Source: an uncultured Rothia sp.
GTDB taxonomy: Bacteria > Actinomycetota > Actinomycetes > Actinomycetales > Micrococcaceae
Assembly (NCBI GenBank): GCA_937935205.1
Contig: CALGXU010000086.1
Coordinates: 1-12,814, forward strand
DNA length: 12,814 nt
Direction of reading: 5' to 3'
Translations under genes and position numbers: made by a program
Notes under the pieces: generated by a model
Seen by the model: only the letters and a program-made list of their open reading frames with translations
Database searches by the model: none
Told to the model about the DNA's origin: nothing
In this document: positions 6,682 to 12,814 of the stretch, piece by piece
How the letters are laid out: every line of letters starts with the position of its first letter
Position numbering within the stretch: the first letter of the stretch is position 1

Positions 6682-8115
6682 TTACTGGTTGTGAACCTCA
6701 GCCAGCATGTTCTTCAGGTGACCCAGAATGGTCAGCGAGTCAGAACCGAAACCGTCGTGGTGGTGGGTCTTCGAAGTCCACACGTGGGTGTTACCGACCC
6801 AGCGAGCGGTCTCCATGGAGTGCTCAAAGTCCACGTACACGTCCGGGTTGTACGCCGCAGCCACCACGGGAACCTCGTTCTTGTGCAGCTGTGCGTGGTC
6901 GTACAGGCGACCCCAGTCCTTCTTCTCAGCCAGAAGGTTAGCAACCTCAGCCAGCGGACGCAGCGAGGGATCCTCCTCGTAGTACCAGGGGAAGATGTGC
7001 TCGCCGGTGAAGAGCAGACGATCCGCATCCGGTGCGAACTCGGGGCGGGACGCCGCCACGCGAGCAGCAGACCAGTTGGTCGGCGCGGGGGAGGGGGACA
7101 GCTCGTAGCCGGGGATGCCGGGCAGAATGCCGTCAGCGGGGCCGTCAGCGTAAATGGTCTCGTGCATCAGGGCGTACAGCGGGTTCGCCTGGAAGGTCAC
7201 CTCGGCACCCATAGCGGTCAGGAACTGATCGGAGAGGTGGTCGTTACCCTCAGCGAATGCGGTCTCCAGGAAGTAGTGCAGACCGCGCTCGCGCCAGCGG
7301 CCACCCAGGAAGTGACCGGCCATCTGGAAGCGGTGATCGGTCAGACGCTCACCGGTGGGCAGGTACTCCTTGTGGGTGCGCAGGTGCTCAGCAATGCGGG
7401 TTGCGAGCTCAGCGTCCTCGGGGAACCAGCTGTAGTACTCCTCGTTACGTTCCTTCATGCGGTCGAAGGTGTGCTGGTAGACGTTGTCCACGGAGGTACG
7501 AATCGGCGCCAGACCCGCGGTGATGCGGCAGTCACGTAGCGACTGAGGCGCGAACGACAGGTAGGACAGGGTCAGGAAGCCACCGAAGGACTGACCGATG
7601 GTGGACCAGCGCTTGTCGGCACGGTCAGCCAGCAGCACCTCGCGGACAGCCTCCGCGTCAGCGATGATGGAGTCTGCACGGAACAGCTCAGTGTACTCAG
7701 CCTGAACCTGCGGGTCACCCACAGCGGTGATGTTGCGAGCAGACAGCGGGGAAGACATGCCGGTACCGCGCTGATCCAGAAGAACCACGCGGTGAGTCTT
7801 CGCCAGCTCAGCAATCCAGCCGCCAATGGAGCCGGTCTTCGGCGAACCGAAACCGGGGCCGCCCTGCAGGTACACGATGTAGGGGCGCTTATCCGCCGGG
7901 ACGGTCAGGGTCTCGCTGGTGTTCACTACCTCGCGGGCGAACACGGTGATGGTCTGGTCCGCGAAACGGGAGGAGAGAGCGGCATCCTTGCCCTTGGAGA
8001 AAATCAGACCGTGGGTCAGGGGAACCTGGAACCAGTGGTCGGTAATCTCGTAGCCGTCGTGCTTGACGACCGAACCCTTGCGGTACTCAACCTTGGGAAG
8101 CGAAGAAACGGTCAA
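6682..8115 (-). CDS. Alpha/beta-hydrolase, prolyl aminopeptidase-like (S33)
   Basis: A 477-aa serine hydrolase (numbered from the TTG at 8115). Key motifs: oxyanion-hole strand YLQGGPGFGSP (82-92), LLDQRGTGMSSPL (112-124) and the nucleophile elbow GQSFGG (174-179, Ser176). Near the C-terminus NPDVYVDFEHS (423-433) and THHHDGF (450-456) can supply the acid and histidine. The GGPG and DQRGTG pair is the hallmark of peptidase family S33, whose members cleave N-terminal proline or small residues from peptides. A long cap insertion (about 205-350) fits the larger actinobacterial members. No signal peptide is seen, so it is probably cytosolic and involved in peptide use. Start: the ATG at 8133 has no ribosome site, whereas the TTG at 8115 has AAAGAAGG (8130-8123) seven bases upstream. 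Exact substrate is not determinable. Confidence 0.9.
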   Translation of the reverse strand: MTVSSLPKVEYRKGSVVKHDGYEITDHWFQVPLTHGLIFSKGKDAALSSRFADQTITVFAREVVNTSETLTVPADKRPYIVYLQGGPGFGSPKTGSIGGWIAELAKTHRVVLLDQRGTGMSSPLSARNITAVGDPQVQAEYTELFRADSIIADAEAVREVLLADRADKRWSTIGQSFGGFLTLSYLSFAPQSLRDCRITAGLAPIRTSVDNVYQHTFDRMKERNEEYYSWFPEDAELATRIAEHLRTHKEYLPTGERLTDHRFQMAGHFLGGRWRERGLHYFLETAFAEGNDHLSDQFLTAMGAEVTFQANPLYALMHETIYADGPADGILPGIPGYELSPSPAPTNWSAARVAASRPEFAPDADRLLFTGEHIFPWYYEEDPSLRPLAEVANLLAEKKDWGRLYDHAQLHKNEVPVVAAAYNPDVYVDFEHSMETARWVGNTHVWTSKTHHHDGFGSDSLTILGHLKNMLAEVHNQ

Positions 8116-8154
8116 CGGTGAACCTTCTTTCATTCAAATAGATAGATACTCTGT

Positions 8155-8160
8155 ATTCTA
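8155..8160 (-). promoter_or_regulatory. -10 element of the peptidase gene
   Basis: TAGAAT on the minus strand (5/6 to TATAAT), about 40 bp upstream of the TTG start; no good -35 is visible. Predicted start near 8148 gives a leader of about 33 nt, which would contain the ribosome site but leave the ATG at 8133 only 15 nt from the 5' end. The 9-mer ATAGATACT (plus strand 8142-8150) overlaps the predicted start point. Confidence 0.4.
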
Positions 8161-8178
8161 GCCCACTACGGGCAACAT

Positions 8179-8262
8179 CGTGGCAGAGCCTCGGGCGGAG
8201 TCTCACGTGGAGCCTCGGATAGGGCCTCGGGCGGGGCTTTAGACAGCGCCTTGGGCAGAGCC
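8179..8262 (-). repeat. Seven-unit 12-bp tandem repeat after the helicase stop
   Basis: On the minus strand, seven uninterrupted 12-bp units begin at the base after the TAA: GGCTCTGCCCAA, GGCGCTGTCTAA, AGCCCCGCCCGA, GGCCCTATCCGA, GGCTCCACGTGA, GACTCCGCCCGA, GGCTCTGCCACG. Consensus is roughly GGCYCTGCCCGA. The gene's last four codons, GGCGAGTTCTAA (8274-8263), match the second unit at 9 of 12 positions, so the stop codon itself belongs to the register. The array fills most of the gap to the peptidase promoter. Confidence 0.85.
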
Positions 8263-10863
8263 TTAGAACTCGCCCACGCTCAGAATCTTCAGCACCGGGT
8301 ACCCCGCCTCATCGGAAGCAGCCAGGTCAACCTCGGCACGAATACCGAAGTCAAAGTTATCTTCGGGGTCGGCGAAGCTCTGCTGAACCTTCCACACGCC
8401 CGGATGCGCGGCGGTATCCTCATCCATGCTGACCAGGCGAGGCGAGCGCGCATCGGCGTCCGTGTAGATGTCGTCGTAGGTGTCGAAGTAATCATCCATG
8501 GCGTCCGCCCAGCGGTCGGCATCCCAGCCGCACCACTCGTCCAGGGCGCCCAGGGCTCGGTCACGCTCATCAGCGAAGAGCTCCACACGGCGGAACAGGG
8601 CATTGCGCACCATCACGCGGAAGGCGCGCAGGTTCTTTGTCACGGCGGGAGGCTCTTCCTCCTCGATGGAGGCGTGCTCGGCGGCAATGGTCGCAGTGTC
8701 CTCGCCGGCGGCCAGCTTCTCCCACTCGTCCACCAGGGAGGAGTCGGTCTGGCGTACCAGCTCGCCGAGCCACTCGATAATGTCGTCGAGCTCGTTGGTC
8801 ACGGCAGAATCGGGGATGGTGTGGCGCAGCGCCTTGTACGCGTCAGAGAGGTAACGCAGAAGCACGCCCTCGGCACGTTCCAGCGAGTAGAACTGCACGA
8901 AATCGTTGAAGCCCATCGCGCGTTCGTACATGTCACGCACAATCGACTTGGGGCGCGGCTCAAAACGTGCCACCCACGGCGCGGACTGCTTGTAGGTCGT
9001 GTACGCCTGCTCGATGAGCTCCGCCAGAGGCTGCGGGTAGGTGACCTTATCCAGCTCGTTCATGCGTTCGGTGTAGTCCACACCGTCTGCCTTCAACTGC
9101 GCCGACAGCTCGTTCTTCGCCTTGCGTTCCTGCGCGTACAGCACCTGGTTCGGCGATTCCAGGGTCGCCTCAATGAGGGAGAGTGCATCCAGCGCGTAGC
9201 TGGGGGATTCGGGGTCGAGCAGTTCCAGCGCGGCGACCGCAAAAGCGGACAGCGGCTGGTTCAGGGCAAAGTTATCCTGCAGGTCCTCGGTCAGGCGCAG
9301 GTAGGAGCCGTGCTCGTCCGGGGTGTTGGTTCGCTCGATCACGCCACCGGTCAGCAGCTCCTTGTAGATGCCGATTGCCTTGCGCAGCAGCTCGCGTCGG
9401 CGTGCGGGGCTCTCGTGGTTCTCCTGAATGATGCGGTACGCGGCAATGACCGGGTTCTCCGGGCGGTGCATCAGGTTCAGCAGCATCGAGTGGGTGATGT
9501 CGAAGGAGGAGGTCAGCGGCTCCGGGGCGGCCTCTACCAGCTGCTCGAAGGTCTTCTCAGACCAGCCAACGAAGCCTTCCGGCGCCTTCTTACGCTTGGA
9601 GGACAGCGACTGGTTAATGCGCTTGGTGTCGTCACCGAACTTCGCCTGAGCCTTAGCCAGCAGGCGAGCGTTCTCAATATCGTGCTCGGGTGCCTGAACT
9701 ACCACGGTGCCGGCGGTATCAAAACCGGCGCGGCCGGCGCGTCCAGCAATCTGGTGGAACTCGCGGGCACGCAGACGGCGGCTACGGGCACCATCAAACT
9801 TCGACAGCGCCGTAATCAGCACGGTACGGATGGGCACATTAATGCCCACACCCAGGGTGTCGGTACCGCAAATGACCTTGAGCAGACCCTCCTGAGCCAG
9901 CTGCTCCACGAGGCGGCGGTACTTGGGCAGCATACCCGCGTGGTGAATACCGATACCGGCACGCACCAGCTTATTCAGCGCCTTACCGAAGCCTGGACCG
10001 AAACGGAACTTCGCAATCAGCTCCGCGATGCGTTCCTTATCTTCCTTCGAAGCAATAGCCACCGACAGCAGCGCATTCGCCTGCTCCAGCGCCGCCTTCT
10101 GCGAGAAATGCACAATGTAGACCGGAGTCTGCTTGGTCTGCACGAGCTCCTGCACCGTCTCCTGAACAGGGGTGGTGGAGTAGTAGAAGTGCAGCGGAAT
10201 GGGACGCTCGGAATGAGCCACCAGGTCGCTCTCGCGGCCGGTCAGCGCCGTCATCTCCTCCTGGAAGCGAGTCGTATCGCCCAGGGTCGCGCTCATCAGC
10301 AGGAACTGCGCCTGCGGAAGCTCCAGCAGGGGAAGCTGCCACGCCCAGCCGCGCTGCGGGTCGGAATAGAAGTGGAACTCGTCCATAATGACCTGGCAGA
10401 GGTCCGCATCCTTACCCTCACGCAGGGCAATATTGGCGAGAATCTCCGCGGTGCAGCAGATAATGGGCGCCTCCGTATTAATGGCGGAGTCGCCGGTAAT
10501 CATGCCCACGTTCTCGGCACCAAAAATATTGATCAGGTCAAAGAACTTCTCAGACACCAGCGCCTTAATGGGGGCGGTGTAGTAGGAACGCTGACCGGTC
10601 GCCAGGCCCGTAAAATGCGCGGCAACAGCCACAGTGGACTTACCCGAACCGGTCGGGGTTGCCAGCACCACGTTATGGCCGGCGGCAATGCTCAGGACGG
10701 CCTCGTCCTGCGCGGGGTACAGGGTCATGCCGCGGGTCGAAATCCACTCGGTGAATGCCTCATAGATTTCTTCTGCGGTGAGGGGGTTGCCCTTAAAATC
10801 GCGTCGATTGTAGTCGCCGGGGTTCTCGCCCAGCGAGGGAGAAAGAAAATTCAAAATACTCAT
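8263..10863 (-). CDS. Ski2-like DEAD/DEAH-box helicase with DUF3516 C-terminus
   Basis: An 866-aa superfamily 2 helicase, presumably an RNA helicase in cytoplasmic RNA metabolism. N-terminal RecA domain: LYPAQ (48-52), Walker A ATPTGSGKS (68-76), TAPIKALVSEK (96-106), TGD (123-125), CTAEILAN (137-144), Walker B DEFH (161-164), SATLGD (191-196). Second RecA domain: GIHHAGMLP (305-313), GTDTLGVGINVP (333-344), HQIAGRAGRAG (370-380). The remaining 450 residues match in length and character the DUF3516 region of actinobacterial Ski2-like helicases, ending in an acidic, Trp/Asp-rich part. All ATPase motifs are intact. The ATG at 10863 has a weak GGA; a TAGACT -10-like element (10878-10873) predicts a nearly leaderless mRNA. 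Co-directional with the peptidase 147 bp downstream, which seems to have its own promoter. Confidence 0.95.
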   Translation of the reverse strand: MSILNFLSPSLGENPGDYNRRDFKGNPLTAEEIYEAFTEWISTRGMTLYPAQDEAVLSIAAGHNVVLATPTGSGKSTVAVAAHFTGLATGQRSYYTAPIKALVSEKFFDLINIFGAENVGMITGDSAINTEAPIICCTAEILANIALREGKDADLCQVIMDEFHFYSDPQRGWAWQLPLLELPQAQFLLMSATLGDTTRFQEEMTALTGRESDLVAHSERPIPLHFYYSTTPVQETVQELVQTKQTPVYIVHFSQKAALEQANALLSVAIASKEDKERIAELIAKFRFGPGFGKALNKLVRAGIGIHHAGMLPKYRRLVEQLAQEGLLKVICGTDTLGVGINVPIRTVLITALSKFDGARSRRLRAREFHQIAGRAGRAGFDTAGTVVVQAPEHDIENARLLAKAQAKFGDDTKRINQSLSSKRKKAPEGFVGWSEKTFEQLVEAAPEPLTSSFDITHSMLLNLMHRPENPVIAAYRIIQENHESPARRRELLRKAIGIYKELLTGGVIERTNTPDEHGSYLRLTEDLQDNFALNQPLSAFAVAALELLDPESPSYALDALSLIEATLESPNQVLYAQERKAKNELSAQLKADGVDYTERMNELDKVTYPQPLAELIEQAYTTYKQSAPWVARFEPRPKSIVRDMYERAMGFNDFVQFYSLERAEGVLLRYLSDAYKALRHTIPDSAVTNELDDIIEWLGELVRQTDSSLVDEWEKLAAGEDTATIAAEHASIEEEEPPAVTKNLRAFRVMVRNALFRRVELFADERDRALGALDEWCGWDADRWADAMDDYFDTYDDIYTDADARSPRLVSMDEDTAAHPGVWKVQQSFADPEDNFDFGIRAEVDLAASDEAGYPVLKILSVGEF

Positions 10864-11018
10864 GAGAATTCCAGTCTATCGGGAATAGGGCGGCCGCGGG
10901 GGCGTTATCGTTACGAGGGAACAACCCGGCATGGGCGCGACGTCGCGTGCTCTAATGCGGGAAACCGCAAAGTTCAGGTAGGGTAGAACAAAGGGTCTTA
11001 GGTGCAGTGATGCACAAC

Positions 11019-11063
11019 TTTGCGCTCAGAAGGTCTGCACTCAGAAAGTCTGCGTTCAGAAGC
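11019..11063 (+). repeat. 15-bp tandem repeat, three units
   Basis: TTTGCGCTCAGAAGG (11019-11033), TCTGCACTCAGAAAG (11034-11048) and TCTGCGTTCAGAAGC (11049-11063) follow one another without gaps; units two and three agree at 12 of 15 positions. It is not next to a stop codon, unlike most other arrays here. Confidence 0.75.
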
Positions 11064-11223
11064 TCGAAGGCGCAGGGCTCTATACTGTAGGGCTACACAC
11101 CACAGGGCGCCAGGCCGCATGAATTACCGCGCCGAATAAATGACCGCGTAGGTTCAAGTCCGCCGATTGATGCCGGCTTATATTGCGCGGTTGATACACG
11201 CCCCAGATACGTTGCACAAAATA

Positions 11224-11255
11224 ACGACACGCCCCACTTAACACACTTATAGTGT
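11224..11255 (+). promoter_or_regulatory. ABC-gene promoter with overlapping palindrome
   Basis: ACGACA (11224-11229), an 18-bp spacer and TATAGT (11248-11253, 5/6). A perfect inverted repeat, ACACT-TAT-AGTGT (11243-11255), covers the -10 and is a candidate repressor site. Predicted start near 11260, leader about 46 nt. Confidence 0.5.
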
Positions 11256-11305
11256 TGCGTGCCACATTGATAAAGGAATAGGGTAAGAGAAAGGAGAGAC
11301 GTTGA

Positions 11306-12814
11306 ATGACTGAATACAACGCTGACAAGGCACAAGAAAATGCTGCGCGTGAAGAAGCTACGCACGAAGAAACCCTGCACAACAAAACCACGCAGGAAAA
11401 AGCCGCGCAGAAAAAAGCTGCACCGGAAAAAACCGGCAGCGAACTGCGCAAGGCTGAAGAAGAAGCCCTCAAAAAGCGCCTCGCCCTGCGCGTCACCGCG
11501 CCCGGACACACATACCCCTGGCACCGCTGGGTAATCCCCGTCCTCGGAGAAACCACCGCTGGCATCGGCGCAATCCTGATCCCCGTCATGGTGGGTCAAT
11601 TCATCAACCAGCACATCGCCGGCAAAGCCCCCGACGCCTGGCCCATGTTCTGGGTCGTCGTCGCCGCTATCACCTTCATCGTGATCAACGAGTTCTTCGG
11701 CTGGGGTACCTCCATGACCCTCAGTGCAGAGCTCGGCCGCGACTGGCGCGCCTACATTAACCGGCTCATGGGACGCACCCGCACAACCGTTGACGCGGGT
11801 GAAGCGGTCACCGTCATGAACAAAGACGTACGACGTGTTACCAACGTCTACTTCTCCCTGCCGCTATTCGTCAACGCCATGATTATCGCGACCCTCGGTG
11901 CCGTGCAGCTCTGGCTGATTAACCCCGTCACCGCGGTCGTGACCCTCATCGGTACGCTCATCGTGGTCGGCGTGATTGCCTGGTACTCGTCCTTCCTCGA
12001 ATCCAAGATTGGCGACTACCGTGAGAAGGACGGTGAAGCCTCCTCACGCGCCTCCGACATCGCCACCGGTCTGCGCACCATCGCCGGCCTCGGCGCTGAA
12101 GAGCAGATGCGTGAGCGCTACCACCGCGGCACCGACGAAGTTTTCGACAGCTACATGCGCTACGAAAAGACGCACCGCTGGATGTTCCTCATCCGCGCGC
12201 TGCTCGGTGGTGCTGTGACCCTGCTCGGCATCGGCTTCGCCCTCACCGGTCACGTCGAAAACGGCCGCTGGGTCTCCGACACCCCCGCCGCGTCTCTGGT
12301 GACCGTCGCCTCCATTATCGCGATGATGGGCGGCCCCATCTGGATTACCCAGAACTTCCTGACTGAATGGCGATACGCCAAGATTGCGCTTGCCAAAATC
12401 GCCCGTCTCGAAGGTCACGCGGGCGTGCGTCAGGGCGTGCTGAAGAGCCCGCGCACCGACGAAGAAATGGCGCAGCTGGCACGCGCCGAACAGGCAGTCG
12501 AGGCGAGCACCCTCGAGGTGCCCGTACCCGTCGCCCCCGCCGGTGCCAGCAACCCGCGCATCGTGTACGTCAACCCGCGCGACCACAACCTCACCGCGCA
12601 GGATTACGCCGAGGCGCTCGCCCGCACCCTGCGACGCGGGGGAGAGGACCTCAAGGACGCCTCCGGTCGCCGCGTGCTGCTGAGCGAACCCAACCCCATG
12701 ATTTTCGCGGGAACCCTGCAGGAGCACCTGCGCCTGGGCACCGTGCCGAACCCCGACGAGGAGCTGGCGCAGGCAAAGGATGAAGAGCTGCTGAAGATTA
12801 CCGACTCCCGCGAA
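11306..12814 (+). CDS. ABC exporter half-transporter, 3' truncated, degenerate NBD
   Basis: The frame is open for 503 codons to the window edge. Residues 1-62 are a charged Lys/Glu/Ala tail built of 5-residue repeats (9-43). Six membrane segments follow at about 74-102, 113-133, 184-203, 205-228, 292-313 and 328-350, the layout of a type IV exporter, with a coupling region DGEASSRASDIATGLRTIAG (242-261). From about 395 an ATPase domain should begin: LLSEPNPMIFAGTLQEHLRLG (458-478) aligns with the Q-loop/'LFxGTlxeNl' block, but no GxxGxGKST is present upstream; the equivalent position reads VYVNPRDHNLTAQDY (420-434), and the Q-loop Gln is Glu461. It is therefore probably the non-catalytic partner of a heterodimer, with the active half likely downstream. 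The ATG at 11306 has AAGGAG (11291-11296) nine bases upstream. Substrate unknown. Confidence 0.88.
   Translation, partial: MTEYNADKAQENAAREEATHEETLHNKTTQEKAAQKKAAPEKTGSELRKAEEEALKKRLALRVTAPGHTYPWHRWVIPVLGETTAGIGAILIPVMVGQFINQHIAGKAPDAWPMFWVVVAAITFIVINEFFGWGTSMTLSAELGRDWRAYINRLMGRTRTTVDAGEAVTVMNKDVRRVTNVYFSLPLFVNAMIIATLGAVQLWLINPVTAVVTLIGTLIVVGVIAWYSSFLESKIGDYREKDGEASSRASDIATGLRTIAGLGAEEQMRERYHRGTDEVFDSYMRYEKTHRWMFLIRALLGGAVTLLGIGFALTGHVENGRWVSDTPAASLVTVASIIAMMGGPIWITQNFLTEWRYAKIALAKIARLEGHAGVRQGVLKSPRTDEEMAQLARAEQAVEASTLEVPVPVAPAGASNPRIVYVNPRDHNLTAQDYAEALARTLRRGGEDLKDASGRRVLLSEPNPMIFAGTLQEHLRLGTVPNPDEELAQAKDEELLKITDSRE
11330..11434 (+). repeat. In-frame 15-bp coding repeat at the ABC N-terminus
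   Basis: Seven 5-codon units encode residues 9-43: AQENA, AREEA, THEET, LHNKT, TQEKA, AQKKA, APEKT. At the DNA level the last three are closest (for example ACGCAGGAAAAAGCC followed by GCGCAGAAAAAAGCT). It keeps the reading frame and adds a charged cytoplasmic tail before the first membrane helix. Confidence 0.75.

Larger units (their letters stand above)
10864..11305. other. Intergenic region between divergent helicase and ABC genes
   Basis: No gene is supported; the longest small frame with an ATG (about 10932, 16 codons) has no ribosome site. The stretch holds a three-unit 15-bp repeat (11019-11063), a candidate promoter with an overlapping palindrome for the ABC gene (11224-11255), an AGATAC half-site (11205-11210), and a lone tRNA T-loop-like string at 11151-11161 without a tRNA around it. 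The helicase promoter is probably close to its start codon. Confidence 0.6.

Noticed and set aside
8179..8262. 12-bp array considered as a CRISPR or REP element
   Set aside because: Units are too short and contiguous, with no spacers, and they do not form a REP-like palindrome.
8251..10986. 911-codon open frame antisense to the helicase
   Set aside because: Same shadow effect in a codon-biased gene; the minus-strand helicase has all catalytic motifs, this frame has none.
11151..11161. GGTTCAAGTCC resembling a tRNA T-loop, possible tRNA or attachment-site remnant
   Set aside because: Flanks do not pair as a T-stem beyond two bases, and there is no anticodon or acceptor arm or integrase nearby.

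Overview
This window reads as a chromosomal segment of a moderately high-GC actinobacterium. The UvrB sequence, the DUF3516-type helicase, the 'RRSLTRGALWAVP' style Tat signal and the overall base composition best fit the Micrococcaceae, and a Rothia species (R. mucilaginosa would suit the composition) is my best guess. That assignment comes from memory of the families, not from a search. No IS, phage, tRNA, rRNA or CRISPR was seen; this is mostly ordinary core and accessory chromosome.

Layout. 1-116 holds the N-terminus of an unrecognised gene on the minus strand, divergent from uvrB across a 426 bp gap. uvrB (543-2711, +) is followed by a short tandem repeat and hairpin, then a Tat-exported protein of unknown function (2847-3671, +). 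A very strong two-way terminator (3679-3722) separates it from a convergent HxlR/DUF24 regulator (3778-4236, -). The regulator is divergent from an NAD(P)-binding SDR-like protein (4439-5041, +), with two face-away promoters and nested inverted repeats between them. Next comes a promoter with a perfect TATAAT box, a yybP-ykoY-type manganese riboswitch (5241-5344) and terC (5378-6580, +). A shared terminator (6629-6665) faces an S33-type aminopeptidase (6682-8115, -, probable TTG start). Upstream of it on the same strand is a Ski2-like DEAD/DEAH helicase with a DUF3516 tail (8263-10863, -). After a 442 bp gap, an ABC exporter half-transporter (11306 onward, +) runs off the window with its nucleotide-binding domain apparently lacking Walker A.

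Functional picture. There is no single multi-gene system. The themes are DNA repair (UvrB), RNA metabolism (helicase), metal homeostasis (riboswitch plus TerC), a small self-contained redox or electrophile-type module (HxlR plus SDR), peptide catabolism and export.

The most unusual signal is structural. Short degenerate tandem repeats (periods 12-15 bp) recur at gene ends, some starting in or directly at the stop codon, most clearly behind the helicase (seven 12-bp units plus a related terminal coding unit), and also behind hxlR, the SDR gene and uvrB. A similar 15-bp array is inside the coding start of the ABC gene. A second recurrent signal is the 9-mer ATAGATACT, present in three separate promoter regions.
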